Origin: Bacteroidales bacterium
GTDB taxonomy: Bacteria > Bacteroidota > Bacteroidia > Bacteroidales > P3
NCBI GenBank assembly: GCA_017439185.1
Contig: JAFRTM010000019.1
Location: forward strand, 1 to 64,000
DNA length: 64,000 bases
Direction: 5' to 3'
Shown: positions 1 to 8,715 of the stretch, piece after piece
Numbering within the stretch: the first letter of the stretch is position 1
How the letters are laid out: each line of letters begins with the position of its first letter
Translations under genes and position numbers: made by a program
The notes under the pieces: generated by a model
The model's database searches: none
What the model was told of the DNA's origin: nothing
Seen by the model: the letters and a program-made list of their open reading frames with translations, nothing else

Positions 1-975
1 CGGTGGCGTAACGAGACGGAGAGTCTGCATTACTACCACGGCGACCACTTGGGCAGCGCTGCCTATCTGACCGACCGGGACGGTCATGTGGTGCAGACGT
101 TGACCTACCTGCCCTACGGTGAGGACTGGGTGGAGCAGAACGGCTTGGGCGACACGTCGCGGCTGGGGATGTACCGCTACAACGGCAAGGAGAAGGACTA
201 CGAGAGTGGCTACCATTACTACGGCGCACGATACTATTGGAGCGAACTCTGGACCGGCTGGCTGAGTGTAGATCCGATGAGTGATAAGTACCCTTCGATA
301 TCGCCTTATGCTTATTGTGCTTGGAATCCTGTGAAGTTGGTGGATCCGGATGGGGAAAAGATTAAGAATGCCTATCAAGAATATAATAATGTGACAGAAA
401 GAATAGCAAGTTTAGAAGATCAGTACGCAAAATGTGATACTCGTAATGAAAGGCGTAGCATCCAAAGGGAGATAAAATATCTAAAACGACAACACTCATA
501 TTATAAATTAGCGCAAGGTGCTATAGATGCATTTAAAGAAGCTAATCCAGAAGAATTTCAATTATTAGATAATTTGACATTTAACGATCATGATGTTGAC
601 ATTACTGTTTCAGTTGATATGACATCATTATACTCTCCGAACAACGGAAATGCAGAAACAATTTTTCCTAGTGTAATACTTAGAAAAAATAGTGATGGTA
701 CTTTAGAAAGTGTTGAAGATATTTTATCAATAGAAATAACATTATATAGAAGTGCTTTCTTCGGAGAAACCAATGGATTAACAAGTATCGCTAACGAGAT
801 GGGTGATGCTAAGTTCATGATAATGCGCCCAGAACAAGCTGTTAAAGGATATTTTGGAATAAAGAATAATAACATCTCATATTGGAAAGAGTCTGCATCC
901 CGATTTTCATATGATTATGAGAAATATATCACAAATCCAGCTAAAAATGAGAATCCCAATCCGTTTGATTATTAG
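1..975 (+). CDS. RHS-repeat protein, C-terminal part (5' end outside window)
   Basis: The frame is open from base 1, so the start lies upstream. The first residues read YYHGDHLGSAAYLTD, the usual end of the RHS core, followed by RYNGKEKD, GYHYYGARYYW, GWLSVDPMSDKYP and NPVKLVDPDG, all RHS-associated core landmarks. From about base 360 the DNA changes visibly from GC-rich to AT-rich. The last 200 or so residues form a variable tip with a coiled-coil-like stretch and a late segment NEMGDAKFMI...SRFSYDYEKYI. RHS proteins are large secreted or surface shells that carry exchangeable C-terminal effectors. I do not recognise a toxin fold here; the tip resembles a C-terminal extension common on Bacteroidales RHS proteins. 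The family assignment is firm and the tip's function is unknown. Confidence 0.9.
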   Translation, partial: RWRNETESLHYYHGDHLGSAAYLTDRDGHVVQTLTYLPYGEDWVEQNGLGDTSRLGMYRYNGKEKDYESGYHYYGARYYWSELWTGWLSVDPMSDKYPSISPYAYCAWNPVKLVDPDGEKIKNAYQEYNNVTERIASLEDQYAKCDTRNERRSIQREIKYLKRQHSYYKLAQGAIDAFKEANPEEFQLLDNLTFNDHDVDITVSVDMTSLYSPNNGNAETIFPSVILRKNSDGTLESVEDILSIEITLYRSAFFGETNGLTSIANEMGDAKFMIMRPEQAVKGYFGIKNNNISYWKESASRFSYDYEKYITNPAKNENPNPFDY

Positions 976-1693
976 AATGATTAGCGTATTCAGCATAATG
1001 ACATTTGCGTTATGTCGTTCTATCTGTGCCCAAGAAGATATGCGACAGAATCTTGATTTGTATTTATATACGAGTTGTTTTATTATGGATAAGGGGAACA
1101 TAAACTATTGTAATCTAGAAAGTATTGTAAATGCCACCTGCGATATTTCTAATGGAAAACCACAAAAAGATAAAATATATGATAGCACAAATATGAGGAC
1201 ATTCCTTGTGCCAAGATGGGATAGCGCTTGGATAACGCCAGCATTTAAAGAATCGGATTACTCTTATAAGATTCAGTTGTTTAAAATTGAAACACATCCG
1301 ATTATTAGCAAATATTATATTTTATATGTAAAAGCCTGTTTCCCCACGGAATTTAATTTTCAACATGATTTATGGTTACGAGTATATGGCTTTAGAGAGA
1401 ATGATCTCAAGATATTTTTTGATGCGCTACGCGAACAAGGTATTTCAAAAAAAGATATCAAGAAAATGGTAAATGACTGGAGCAATTCTGATAGTTTATT
1501 CAATGAAATTGATTGGGAGTGCCTGCTAAAAGGCTACTTTTCAAACAATACCCATTGTGATTGCTACATATCAAATGCATATTGGGAATATTGGTCATTA
1601 TATGCAGGTGAACGTCAAGATGCATTAAAAAGAGATATTTATTCAAAATTCTCGACAATTCCTCTCGGAGGGCGAATATCATTTCTTCGTTAG
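947..1693 (+). CDS. secreted protein of unknown function downstream of RHS tip
   Basis: This AT-rich ORF overlaps the RHS stop by 29 nt if the ATG at 947 is used. That start gives a basic n-region (MRIPIRLIIR), a hydrophobic core and a likely signal-peptidase site near SICA-QED. The alternative ATG at 977, just after the RHS stop, would remove the basic n-region. Neither start has a clear Shine-Dalgarno site. The mature protein, about 220 aa, has no motif I recognise; it contains scattered Cys (including CDCY) and many aromatics. Genes directly after RHS tips often encode immunity or partner proteins, so that role is inferred from position only. Confidence 0.65.
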   Translation: MRIPIRLIIRMISVFSIMTFALCRSICAQEDMRQNLDLYLYTSCFIMDKGNINYCNLESIVNATCDISNGKPQKDKIYDSTNMRTFLVPRWDSAWITPAFKESDYSYKIQLFKIETHPIISKYYILYVKACFPTEFNFQHDLWLRVYGFRENDLKIFFDALREQGISKKDIKKMVNDWSNSDSLFNEIDWECLLKGYFSNNTHCDCYISNAYWEYWSLYAGERQDALKRDIYSKFSTIPLGGRISFLR

Positions 1694-1754
1694 GGCGGAA
1701 TGGAAACAATATTATATGGAATGAAATTATAGTAGAGAATTTAAAATACAATAT

Positions 1755-2324
1755 ATGCAAGATAACAATTTTTTCGTGCACGAGTCCAGCTATGTCGATG
1801 ACGATGTTGTCATAGGCGAAGGCACCAAGATATGGCATTTCTGCCATATCCAGAAAGGAGCCCGGATAGGGGAGCGGTGCTCGATGGGGCAGAACGTCAA
1901 CATCGGCAACAATGTGAAGATAGGCAACGGCGTGAGGATTCAGAACAATGTGAGTGTGTATGAGGGTGTTGAGATCGAGGACAATGTCTTCTGCGGCCCT
2001 TCCTGCGTGTTCACCAATGTGGTGACGCCGCGGGCCCATTTCCCGGTGCATGGCGTTTATTCCAAGACAGTTATAAAGGAGGGAGCCTCGCTGGGGGCCA
2101 ACTGCACGGTGGTGTGCGGTCACTCCGTGGGCCGCAGCGCTCTGATAGCCGCCGGGGCGGTGGTCACGAAGGACGTGAAGGACTATGCCCTCATGGCTGG
2201 CGTGCCGGCCAGGCAGATAGGATGGGTGTGCGAATGCGGGCTGAAGCTGGACGAGTCGCTGACTTGCCGCTGCGGACGCCACTATAAACTGGAAAATGAA
2301 GAACTCAAGAAGATACAAGGCTGA
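1755..2324 (+). CDS. left-handed beta-helix N-acetyltransferase (WbpD/WlbB-like)
   Basis: This 189-aa protein is mostly hexapeptide repeats (VVIGEG, ARIGER, VNIGNN, VKIGNG, VEIEDN, ASLGAN), the signature of trimeric acyltransferases. The layout, including the NNVSVYEGVEIEDNVFCGPSCVFTN segment, matches enzymes that acetylate the 3-amino group of UDP-2-acetamido-3-amino-2,3-dideoxy-glucuronate for surface polysaccharide. The C-terminus adds a four-cysteine knuckle (CEC...CRC), which could bind zinc. No other gene of that sugar pathway is beside it, so partners must lie elsewhere. Its 3' end overlaps rsmA by 29 nt, suggesting coupled translation. Confidence 0.85.
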   Translation: MQDNNFFVHESSYVDDDVVIGEGTKIWHFCHIQKGARIGERCSMGQNVNIGNNVKIGNGVRIQNNVSVYEGVEIEDNVFCGPSCVFTNVVTPRAHFPVHGVYSKTVIKEGASLGANCTVVCGHSVGRSALIAAGAVVTKDVKDYALMAGVPARQIGWVCECGLKLDESLTCRCGRHYKLENEELKKIQG

Positions 2325-3108
2325 AAACAAGGCCACTGGCGAGGTGCAGGCCAAGAAGGCGCTGGGCCAGCATTTCCTGACCGACGAGAGTGTGGCGGCT
2401 CGCATAGCCGACACGCTCAGCGGCTCGACAACCAACGTGCTGGAGATTGGACCGGGCATGGGAGTGCTGACTAAATACCTCATTCCAAAGCCGTTGAACC
2501 TGAAAGTGGTGGAAATCGACGGTGAGTCGGTGGAGTATCTCCACAGCCATTATCCGTCGTTGGAGGTCGTGGAGGGCGACTTCCTCCAGCTGCCGCTCGA
2601 GTCGCTGTTCGCCTCCGAGCCGATGGCGATAATAGGCAACTTCCCCTACAACATCTCGTCGCAGATATTGTTCAAGGTGTTTGAAAACAGACACTTGGTG
2701 CCGGAGGTAGCGGGGATGTTCCAGAAAGAGGTGGCGGAGCGTGTGGCTTCGGGGCCTGGCAACAAGGATTACGGAATACTGAGTGTCTTGCTATCAGCGT
2801 TTTACGACATAGAATATTGCTTCACGGTGCCGCCTCATGTGTTCAACCCGCCGCCCAAGGTGAACTCGGGGGTGATAACGATGCGCAGAAACGCCGTAAC
2901 TGCTTTGGAATGTGACGAAAAGCTGTTCGTGAAAGTGGTGAAGGCCGGCTTCAACCAAAGAAGGAAGACACTGCGTAACGCGCTGAGAGTATTGCAGATA
3001 GATACCTCCGTCTTGCCCGAAGAACTGCTGTCGAAACGTGCCGAGCAACTCGGCGTGGAAGAGTTTGTGGGAATCACAAAGTGTTTGGAATCAGAAATTT
3101 GCAAGTAG
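2296..3108 (+). CDS. rsmA: 16S rRNA (adenine1518/1519-N6) dimethyltransferase
   Basis: RsmA (KsgA) dimethylates two adjacent adenines in the 3'-terminal helix of 16S rRNA during 30S maturation. Landmarks are the N-terminal KKALGQHFLTD (about 20-30), the SAM-binding loop EIGPGMG (50-56), the acidic ribose-binding position EIDGE, and the catalytic NFPY (115-118). The length of 270 aa is normal. The ATG at 2296 lies inside the preceding acetyltransferase gene; a GTG at 2343 would give a more typical short N-terminus, so the true start is uncertain. A membrane-protein gene follows after 3 nt. Confidence 0.95.
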   Translation: MKNSRRYKAENKATGEVQAKKALGQHFLTDESVAARIADTLSGSTTNVLEIGPGMGVLTKYLIPKPLNLKVVEIDGESVEYLHSHYPSLEVVEGDFLQLPLESLFASEPMAIIGNFPYNISSQILFKVFENRHLVPEVAGMFQKEVAERVASGPGNKDYGILSVLLSAFYDIEYCFTVPPHVFNPPPKVNSGVITMRRNAVTALECDEKLFVKVVKAGFNQRRKTLRNALRVLQIDTSVLPEELLSKRAEQLGVEEFVGITKCLESEICK

Positions 3109-3111
3109 AAG

Positions 3112-3675
3112 ATGGATATAGTTTCTTATATATTATTAGGAATAATGTTGGGTGCGGTGCCGATGCTGGCCTTTGCGCAGTCGGCTGCAGTGGCGAGGAT
3201 AAGGCTGACGAAAGGTTTGGCGGTGAGTGGGATAGCGGGCTTGGCGATGGCTGCAATGGTCTTGGCAGGAATCTTGCTGGGCAATATTCTGAGGATGGCG
3301 GACGAATATGCTGTGTTCAACGACTCGGTGTTCCTGGCTTTTATGGCAGTGGTAGGTGTGCGATTGATGGTGCAGGCATTCAGGAAAAAGGAGGCAGTAG
3401 CCTACGACATATCAAGGGGAAGTACAGCGGTGGTGTTGTGCATAGTACTTGCAATCAATGGATTGCTTGTGGGCATGGGTTTGGGATTTCTTGAGAGCGA
3501 CGAGAAGATGTGGAGAGCGGCTGCTATTGTGGGTGGCGTGGCGTTGGTTGTTGTGACTTCTGCGTCATATCTTGGCATAATGTTTGGGCGCCAGCAGACA
3601 AAGCTAAAGTCTCGGAGGTGGTTGCTGACTGCGGTGTTGTTGCTGGCCTCGGCCGCGCTGCTGAGGATGATATGA
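3112..3675 (+). CDS. MntP-like integral membrane protein, acidic metal residues missing
   Basis: The protein has 187 aa, about six hydrophobic segments, and the length and internal spacing of the MntP manganese exporter family. A full MntP is encoded at 8161-8712, and the two can be aligned by eye through both halves. Where that MntP has Asp16 (CADTLAV) this protein has AVPMLAF, and where it has Asp116 (SIDAFAVGIGFG) this one has AINGLLVGMGLG, so both intramembrane aspartates are gone. It starts 3 nt after rsmA and is probably co-transcribed. Family membership is inferred from topology and the second-half motif; manganese transport is doubtful. Confidence 0.7.
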   Translation: MDIVSYILLGIMLGAVPMLAFAQSAAVARIRLTKGLAVSGIAGLAMAAMVLAGILLGNILRMADEYAVFNDSVFLAFMAVVGVRLMVQAFRKKEAVAYDISRGSTAVVLCIVLAINGLLVGMGLGFLESDEKMWRAAAIVGGVALVVVTSASYLGIMFGRQQTKLKSRRWLLTAVLLLASAALLRMI

Positions 3676-4178
3676 TTGCATTGTGATTTCAGTTTTTTTG
3701 AGATTCAAAATGCCGTTTTGTGTCTTGGGATGCTATTGTTTTGATGGTGTACCCCATTTGCGAGTGTTTTATGTTTAAGATATTGATTTATAGTTGAGTA
3801 CGAAAGATGGTGAAAAATTGATTGGTGAGTGGTTTTCGGGTGATTTTCGGGTTATGCTAAGTTGCTGTTAAAGAGCACATAACTAGGTATCAACTCTAAG
3901 GTAACTCTAAGGCATGTCTAAGATGGCGTTGGGGGCGTATGTGGTAATATGAAATTGAGAATTGTGAAAGGTGTGGAATTTAGGGTGGTGTTAGGAGTAT
4001 TGCAACGATGACGGAACTATCGCTATGCCGGTCATTATCAGTTTCTTCATAACCTATAGATTCACTACAACTCTTGTTTATTAGCGAAATTTAATGCGTT
4101 TCATTGTCCGCAGATACAATATTTTATGTTAGTAGGCGTTATTTATATTATTTATAATAGATAAAGAATTTTATACTT
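3676..4178. other. intergenic region, 503 nt, AT-rich with 11-nt repeats
   Basis: No ORF here is convincing. The stretch contains a T-rich segment after the membrane-protein gene, a repeat block (3830-3923) shared with the region before pyrF, and an AAATTGAGAATTG-type motif that also follows the second repeat copy. The last 100 nt before the CobW-like gene are AT-rich, but I see no full -33/-7 promoter in them. Confidence 0.6.
3869..3923. repeat. 11-nt-period tandem repeat (locus A)
   Basis: Five consecutive 11-mers can be read: taaagagcaca, taactaggtat, caactctaagg, taactctaagg and catgtctaaga. They belong to a block beginning near 3840 (tgattttcggg, atgctaagttgctg) that reappears at 58250-58321 with a few substitutions. 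Confidence 0.75.
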
Positions 4179-5405
4179 ATGAACATACATTCCACTCATG
4201 TCCTGTTGCTTACGGGATATCTGGGCAGCGGCAAGACAACACTCCTCAACCGCATGTTGAACAACAAGCGGGGCATCAAGTTCGCTGTCATCGTCAACGA
4301 TATCGGCGAGGTGAATATCGACGCCGACCTTATAGAGAAGGGTGGCATTGTAGGACAGAAGGAAGAAAGTCTTGTGGCACTGCAGAACGGCTGCATCTGC
4401 TGCACGCTGAAAATGGACCTCGTGGAGCAATTGCGCGACATCATGAGCCGGCACCGCTTCGACTATATTGTCATAGAGGCTAGCGGCATCTGTGAGCCAG
4501 CACCTATCGCTCAGACTATCTGTTCGATACCGATGATGGGTCCCGAGTACATAAAAGACGGTATACCAGTTGTAGACAATATAGTCACCGTGGTCGACGC
4601 CTTGCGTATGAAGGACGAGTTTGGCAGCGGCAAGAACCTTCTAAAGCCCGGATTGGCAGAGGACGACATAGAGAACCTCGTCATACAGCAGATAGAGTTC
4701 TGCAATATCATCCTGCTTAACAAAGCCTCGGAGGTGACGACTGCAGAGTTGGGACGCATACGCGAAATTATCCGCGCCATACAACCCCAGGCGGAAATCA
4801 TAGACTGCGACTACTGCGACATAGACTTCAGCAAGATACTCTATACGGGCATGTTCGACTTTGACAAGGTGGCCACTTCGGCCACATGGGTTAACGAAAT
4901 AGAGGGGAACCATGACGAAGATGAGGGAAAGAGTCACCACCACCATGATGATGACAACGATGAGCATGGACACGGGCATCATCACGAACATGAGCACCAC
5001 CATCATCACGACGAGGAGGGCGAGGCGGAGGAATATGGCATCGGGACCTTTGTATACTACCGGCGGGAACCGATGAATATCGGGCGGTTTGACGATTTTG
5101 TGGCTCGTCATTGGCCGAAGGGAGTGATAAGAGCAAAAGGTATCTGCTGGTTTTTGTCGGAGCCTGACACTTGCTACCTTTTCGAACAGGCAGGCAAACA
5201 GGTCTCGCTCAGAGACAGTGGGCAATGGTATGCCACTATGCCCGACAAAGAGTTGCGTGACTTTATGCGACGTAATCCCGATCTGCTGCGCGATTGGGAT
5301 GACACTTATGGAGATCGTATGCAGAAGATGGTTTTTATAGGCCAGCATCTGGACAAGGAGGCCATCGCCGCAGCCCTTGACGAGTGCCTGTCGCAGACGA
5401 TGTAG
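4179..5405 (+). CDS. CobW/ZNG-family GTPase metallochaperone
   Basis: This 408-aa G3E GTPase has a P-loop GYLGSGKT (13-20), the metal-binding GCICC motif of the CobW/COG0523 family (71-75), EASG (100-103), the nucleotide-specificity motif NKAS (181-184) and a C-terminal CobW domain. Between the domains lies a His-rich stretch (about 253-277) containing nearly 20 histidines in acidic surroundings, typical of members handling zinc or related metals. Family members use GTP hydrolysis to deliver a metal to client enzymes. No cobalamin gene is nearby, so a zinc role is more likely than cobalt. A strong terminator follows at 5514-5536. Confidence 0.9.
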   Translation: MNIHSTHVLLLTGYLGSGKTTLLNRMLNNKRGIKFAVIVNDIGEVNIDADLIEKGGIVGQKEESLVALQNGCICCTLKMDLVEQLRDIMSRHRFDYIVIEASGICEPAPIAQTICSIPMMGPEYIKDGIPVVDNIVTVVDALRMKDEFGSGKNLLKPGLAEDDIENLVIQQIEFCNIILLNKASEVTTAELGRIREIIRAIQPQAEIIDCDYCDIDFSKILYTGMFDFDKVATSATWVNEIEGNHDEDEGKSHHHHDDDNDEHGHGHHHEHEHHHHHDEEGEAEEYGIGTFVYYRREPMNIGRFDDFVARHWPKGVIRAKGICWFLSEPDTCYLFEQAGKQVSLRDSGQWYATMPDKELRDFMRRNPDLLRDWDDTYGDRMQKMVFIGQHLDKEAIAAALDECLSQTM

Positions 5406-5513
5406 TGTGAGTACGACAGGGAACCCTTTTTGCTGTATGATGAGTTAATATATATGTGACGAGACGTTTGGGGGGAACAACTCTATGCTGGGTCCGATAC
5501 ACATTCGAAATGT

Positions 5514-5536
5514 AATCGGTCCTTTGACCGATTTTT
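5514..5536 (+). terminator. intrinsic terminator after CobW-like gene
   Basis: A perfect stem ATCGGTC / GACCGAT closes a 4-nt loop and runs directly into TTTT, about 110 nt after the stop codon. Confidence 0.8.
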
Positions 5537-5648
5537 GTAAAGTGATGTGAAAATGGTCGTAGTGTGAACCGTAGGGAGAGTGCGGATGATGGAGGAGACG
5601 GTGTGTGGATGGAGTTGTTGGAGAGGAAATGTTTGTGATAGATTAGTC

Positions 5649-6254
5649 TTATTGTATGATGACGTATTTCATATTGCAGCGACGGGCGGCTTCGCCGTCG
5701 GTGTCGTCGCGGTCGCCGACCATAAGTGCTTCTTCGGGCTTGACTCCCAGGTGGTCGCAGAGGGCGAGGGTCGCCTCGCGGCAGGGCTTGAGTCCTCCCA
5801 TGGTGGGGGCGTCGGTGAGGAAGTCGGCCCAGCTATGGTCGAAATGGAGGGCAGAGAGGCGTTCTTGGATGTTTCCATAGTCGGAGAACACGGCGACTTT
5901 CAGTCCTTTCTGCCTCAGCTCGGGCAGGAGCTGGCTGACCCAGGGGCGGAGGCAGTAGTGTTTTTCCATCACCTTTACCATCCGGGGCATATAGCGGTGC
6001 TCGTACCACCATTTGGCTTTCTTTACCGATATATGGCTCTTCACTGCCACCTTGCCGTAGAGTGTCTCGTAGTAGGTGCGCTCGTTGCCGAAGAACTGTC
6101 CGGCGAGCTCTTTGCGGGCTGTGCGCTCGTTCTTCAGCACCAGGGCATATAGCGGGTCGGCCATTATAAGGTTCAGCGGCAGGTTTTTCTTGTCGAAGAG
6201 GGTGCCGTCGAGGTCGAAAATCACGGCTTTGATTCCGTCGAGGTCTAACTGCAT
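5649..6254 (-). CDS. HAD-family hydrolase
   Basis: This 201-aa haloacid dehalogenase-type phosphatase carries motif I DLDGTLFD (with the nucleophile and acid/base Asp), motif II FSDYG, and the C-terminal acidic motif GDRDDTDGEAA. A long helical cap lies between motifs I and II, as in phosphoglycolate-phosphatase-like and nucleotidase-like members. The substrate cannot be told from sequence. It lies downstream of the GH3-like gene on the same strand, but a terminator hairpin at 6272-6322 separates them. Confidence 0.85.
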   Translation of the reverse strand: MQLDLDGIKAVIFDLDGTLFDKKNLPLNLIMADPLYALVLKNERTARKELAGQFFGNERTYYETLYGKVAVKSHISVKKAKWWYEHRYMPRMVKVMEKHYCLRPWVSQLLPELRQKGLKVAVFSDYGNIQERLSALHFDHSWADFLTDAPTMGGLKPCREATLALCDHLGVKPEEALMVGDRDDTDGEAARRCNMKYVIIQ

Positions 6255-6271
6255 ATCGGTATAGGTAAAAG

Positions 6272-6322
6272 AGAAGAGGGGAACACCGCTCGCCTTTCGT
6301 ATGGCGGACGCCCCCCTCTTCT
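6272..6322 (-). terminator. hairpin terminator after GH3-like gene
   Basis: AGAAGAGGGG pairs with CCCCTCTTCT across a loop of about 31 nt. Read on the minus strand, the stem runs on into a CTCTTTTACC tract. It lies 20 nt beyond the GH3-like stop codon. Confidence 0.65.
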
Positions 6323-6340
6323 ATATTGCTGACAGTTCTT

Positions 6341-8032
6341 TTATTGTTTTACGAGGTCCTGGAATCTGGCGTGGCGTTTCTCGTCCTGGAGAAGGAGGTT
6401 GAGCTTGAACTGGCCGTCGCGTGCACCTTCTTTGATGCAGCGCTCCTTGAAGTGCTCGAAGCTCTCTTTCTCGAGGCGGTAGGTGACGGCGTCTTTCAGG
6501 CGCAGGCTCTCGCGCTTGGCCTTATATTCCATGTTGCTCTCCATCAGGGCGGCATCCACGGCTTTGGTGAATTCCTCGGCCTGGGCCTGGGTGGTCTCCT
6601 GGTCGGCGAACTCGTAGTAGAAGTTGTAGCGGCTCTCGGCCAACTCGGCGAAGCCGATGAAGAAACGGGTCTTCAGTCCGGTGCGCTTCTCGGCCTCGTG
6701 GACGGCTTCGATAAACTGGCGCTCATAGAGCTTCTCGCCGGTCATGGTGACGATGCCGTGGGTCTTCTGTATCATGTGGACGGTGGGGGTGTTCCTGAAG
6801 TTGGGGCCAACCTCAAGCAGGTCGTTCATATTGTAGCGGTAGAGTCCGGCATAGGTGGTCACGTAGGGGCAGTAGCGCTTGCCCTGCTCGAGTTCGTGGA
6901 GACGGTAGAAGCGCGGATTCTCGCTGTCCATATCCTCTTCCTTGATGAACTCGTAGTAGTGGTAGTGGGGGAACATCACGGTGTTGAGGGTGTCGTCCAT
7001 CACAAGGCCGAAGCGGCACTCGCTGGAGAAATAGCCGAACTCCTGGTGCAGCATGTGCTCGGGGAAGGAGTTGGCGAACTTGTCGAGATAGACCTTGGTG
7101 TTGCCGCATTTCCAGGTGTTGAGGATCTGGAGGTTGGGCCAGTAGTGCTTGGGTAGCACGTCGCCGTATTTGGCACGCAGGTCGCGCAGCTCCTGGGCCC
7201 TTCTGGGATTGGGTTTCAGGCAGGCTTCGAGCTCCTTGCGGATCTCGGGGTCGATGTTCAGGTCGGACTTCAGGGTGCCGTGCTCTATGTCGTTGACATA
7301 CTCGTCATAGTAGCGGTTCACGTTGTTCTGGAGCTCCACGATGGTGGAGGGGTTGGCGGTGACTATGAGGGTGATGTCCTGCTCGATACCCATACGCATC
7401 AGGACGTAGTAACGGGCCGTGTAGTCGGCGATGGAATAGACGCACTGGGGGTTGCTGTAGAGCTTCTTCACGAATTTAGGGCAGTCTCTCTGGGTCACGC
7501 CGCTCACCGAGCCGTAAACCGTGCCGTCGGGAGCATAGCCCTCGATGACCTTACCTACGATGCTCAGGATCTTTCCGGCAAACACTTTGTGGCGGTTCTG
7601 TATGAAGTTGTACAGCCACACTTTGGTCATCTTGCCGTAGATGGTCTTCAGGTATTTCTCGGTGATGGGAATCCACTTGGGCTCTGCCGTCGAGCCGGAA
7701 GTGGTGGCGTAAAGCACCGGCTTGCCGGGGAAGAGGATGTCGGACTCGCCGTTCTTGTGACGGTCCACGTAGGGACGGAAGTCCTCATACTCGTTGGGGT
7801 GCACCATCTCTTCGTAACGTTTGTAGAGCTCGGTGTCGTCCTTGGCTTCCAGTATGTAGTCGAACTTGTGCTCCTTGCCGTAAACGGTGTCCTTGGCGTA
7901 GGTCAGAATGCCGCGCAGGGTCTGTTCACTGGCCTTTCTCGGATTTTTGGTAGCCTTGATAAGGCTGTTGTACTGTATTCCGCCTGCCATTCCGAGGAGC
8001 AGGTTGGGAACAATCATATTACTGATTTTCAT
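6341..8032 (-). CDS. GH3-family acyl-acid amido synthetase-like ligase
   Basis: This 563-aa protein has the architecture of the GH3 branch of adenylate-forming enzymes. A phosphate-binding loop is at ATTSGSTAEPKW (about 109-120), and YRYNMNDLLEV is the hinge region just before the small C-terminal domain. Plant GH3 enzymes conjugate carboxylic acids to amino acids; the bacterial substrates are largely unknown. The protein looks cytosolic, with no signal peptide. It is probably monocistronic, with a -7 box (TACTTTTG, 8068-8075 minus) shortly upstream. Confidence 0.9.
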   Translation of the reverse strand: MKISNMIVPNLLLGMAGGIQYNSLIKATKNPRKASEQTLRGILTYAKDTVYGKEHKFDYILEAKDDTELYKRYEEMVHPNEYEDFRPYVDRHKNGESDILFPGKPVLYATTSGSTAEPKWIPITEKYLKTIYGKMTKVWLYNFIQNRHKVFAGKILSIVGKVIEGYAPDGTVYGSVSGVTQRDCPKFVKKLYSNPQCVYSIADYTARYYVLMRMGIEQDITLIVTANPSTIVELQNNVNRYYDEYVNDIEHGTLKSDLNIDPEIRKELEACLKPNPRRAQELRDLRAKYGDVLPKHYWPNLQILNTWKCGNTKVYLDKFANSFPEHMLHQEFGYFSSECRFGLVMDDTLNTVMFPHYHYYEFIKEEDMDSENPRFYRLHELEQGKRYCPYVTTYAGLYRYNMNDLLEVGPNFRNTPTVHMIQKTHGIVTMTGEKLYERQFIEAVHEAEKRTGLKTRFFIGFAELAESRYNFYYEFADQETTQAQAEEFTKAVDAALMESNMEYKAKRESLRLKDAVTYRLEKESFEHFKERCIKEGARDGQFKLNLLLQDEKRHARFQDLVKQ

Positions 8033-8067
8033 GTTGATAAGTATTTTTTCGTTACTAAAACCAAGTG

Positions 8068-8075
8068 CAAAAGTA
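8068..8075 (-). promoter_or_regulatory. -7 box upstream of GH3-like gene
   Basis: TACTTTTG on the minus strand matches the Bacteroidota -7 consensus TAnnTTTG and lies 36 nt before the start codon. A good -33 TTTG is not visible at the expected distance. Confidence 0.5.
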
Positions 8076-8160
8076 CATATAATTTATAAATTAAAGATAT
8101 TTTTATGATAAAAGTTTTCCACACACAATATTTAGTAACTCGTCACGTTTATTATGAGAT

Positions 8161-8712
8161 ATGACACTTCTCGAATCGCTACTCCTCGCTCTTGCGCTTT
8201 GTGCCGACACTCTGGCGGTCTCGGCTGCCTCGGGGTTACGCTATCGTGAGCCTCGCCGGCGCTGGCTCCTGCTCGCCTTTTTTCTTGCCCTTTTCCAAGG
8301 GGGATTCCCTCTCCTCGGAGCTCTACTCGGGGTGGCATGTGAACAGTTTATACAATCCATAGACCATTGGATTGCTTTCGGTCTCTTGTTGGCTGTGGGA
8401 GGGAAGATGATATTCGATGCTTGGCGCAACGGGCCCGAGGGACGGTCGGCTGCTCCTCGGCTGTCGGTTGCCACGATGTGTCTTATGGGTATTGCCACAA
8501 GTATCGATGCGTTTGCCGTCGGCATAGGCTTCGGCCTTTCCAGCACCGTCGTCCAGTCGCTCGTTACCTGCTCAATCATCTTTGCTGTGACGTTCCTGGT
8601 GGCTTGCCTGGGCATATTCCTCGGCAGCCGGGGTAAACATATCCCGCAACGCCTTTCCGGCACCATCGCCGGCCTCGTGCTCATAGCTCTCGCCGTGAAA
8701 GCTCTGCTGTAA
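8161..8712 (+). CDS. mntP: manganese efflux pump MntP
   Basis: This 183-aa inner-membrane protein has six predicted helices and two repeat halves. The family's intramembrane aspartates are present: Asp16 in CADTLAVSAASG and Asp116 in TSIDAFAVGIGFG. MntP exports Mn2+ and is often under manganese-responsive control; I could not identify a yybP-ykoY riboswitch in the 128 nt upstream. It converges on the acyltransferase gene with a 3-nt gap. Confidence 0.92.
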   Translation: MTLLESLLLALALCADTLAVSAASGLRYREPRRRWLLLAFFLALFQGGFPLLGALLGVACEQFIQSIDHWIAFGLLLAVGGKMIFDAWRNGPEGRSAAPRLSVATMCLMGIATSIDAFAVGIGFGLSSTVVQSLVTCSIIFAVTFLVACLGIFLGSRGKHIPQRLSGTIAGLVLIALAVKALL

Positions 8713-8715
8713 AAT

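Noticed and set aside
4935..5009. Internal repeat or metallothionein-like ORF in the His-rich region
   Set aside because: It is the His-rich linker expected in zinc-type CobW/ZNG GTPases.
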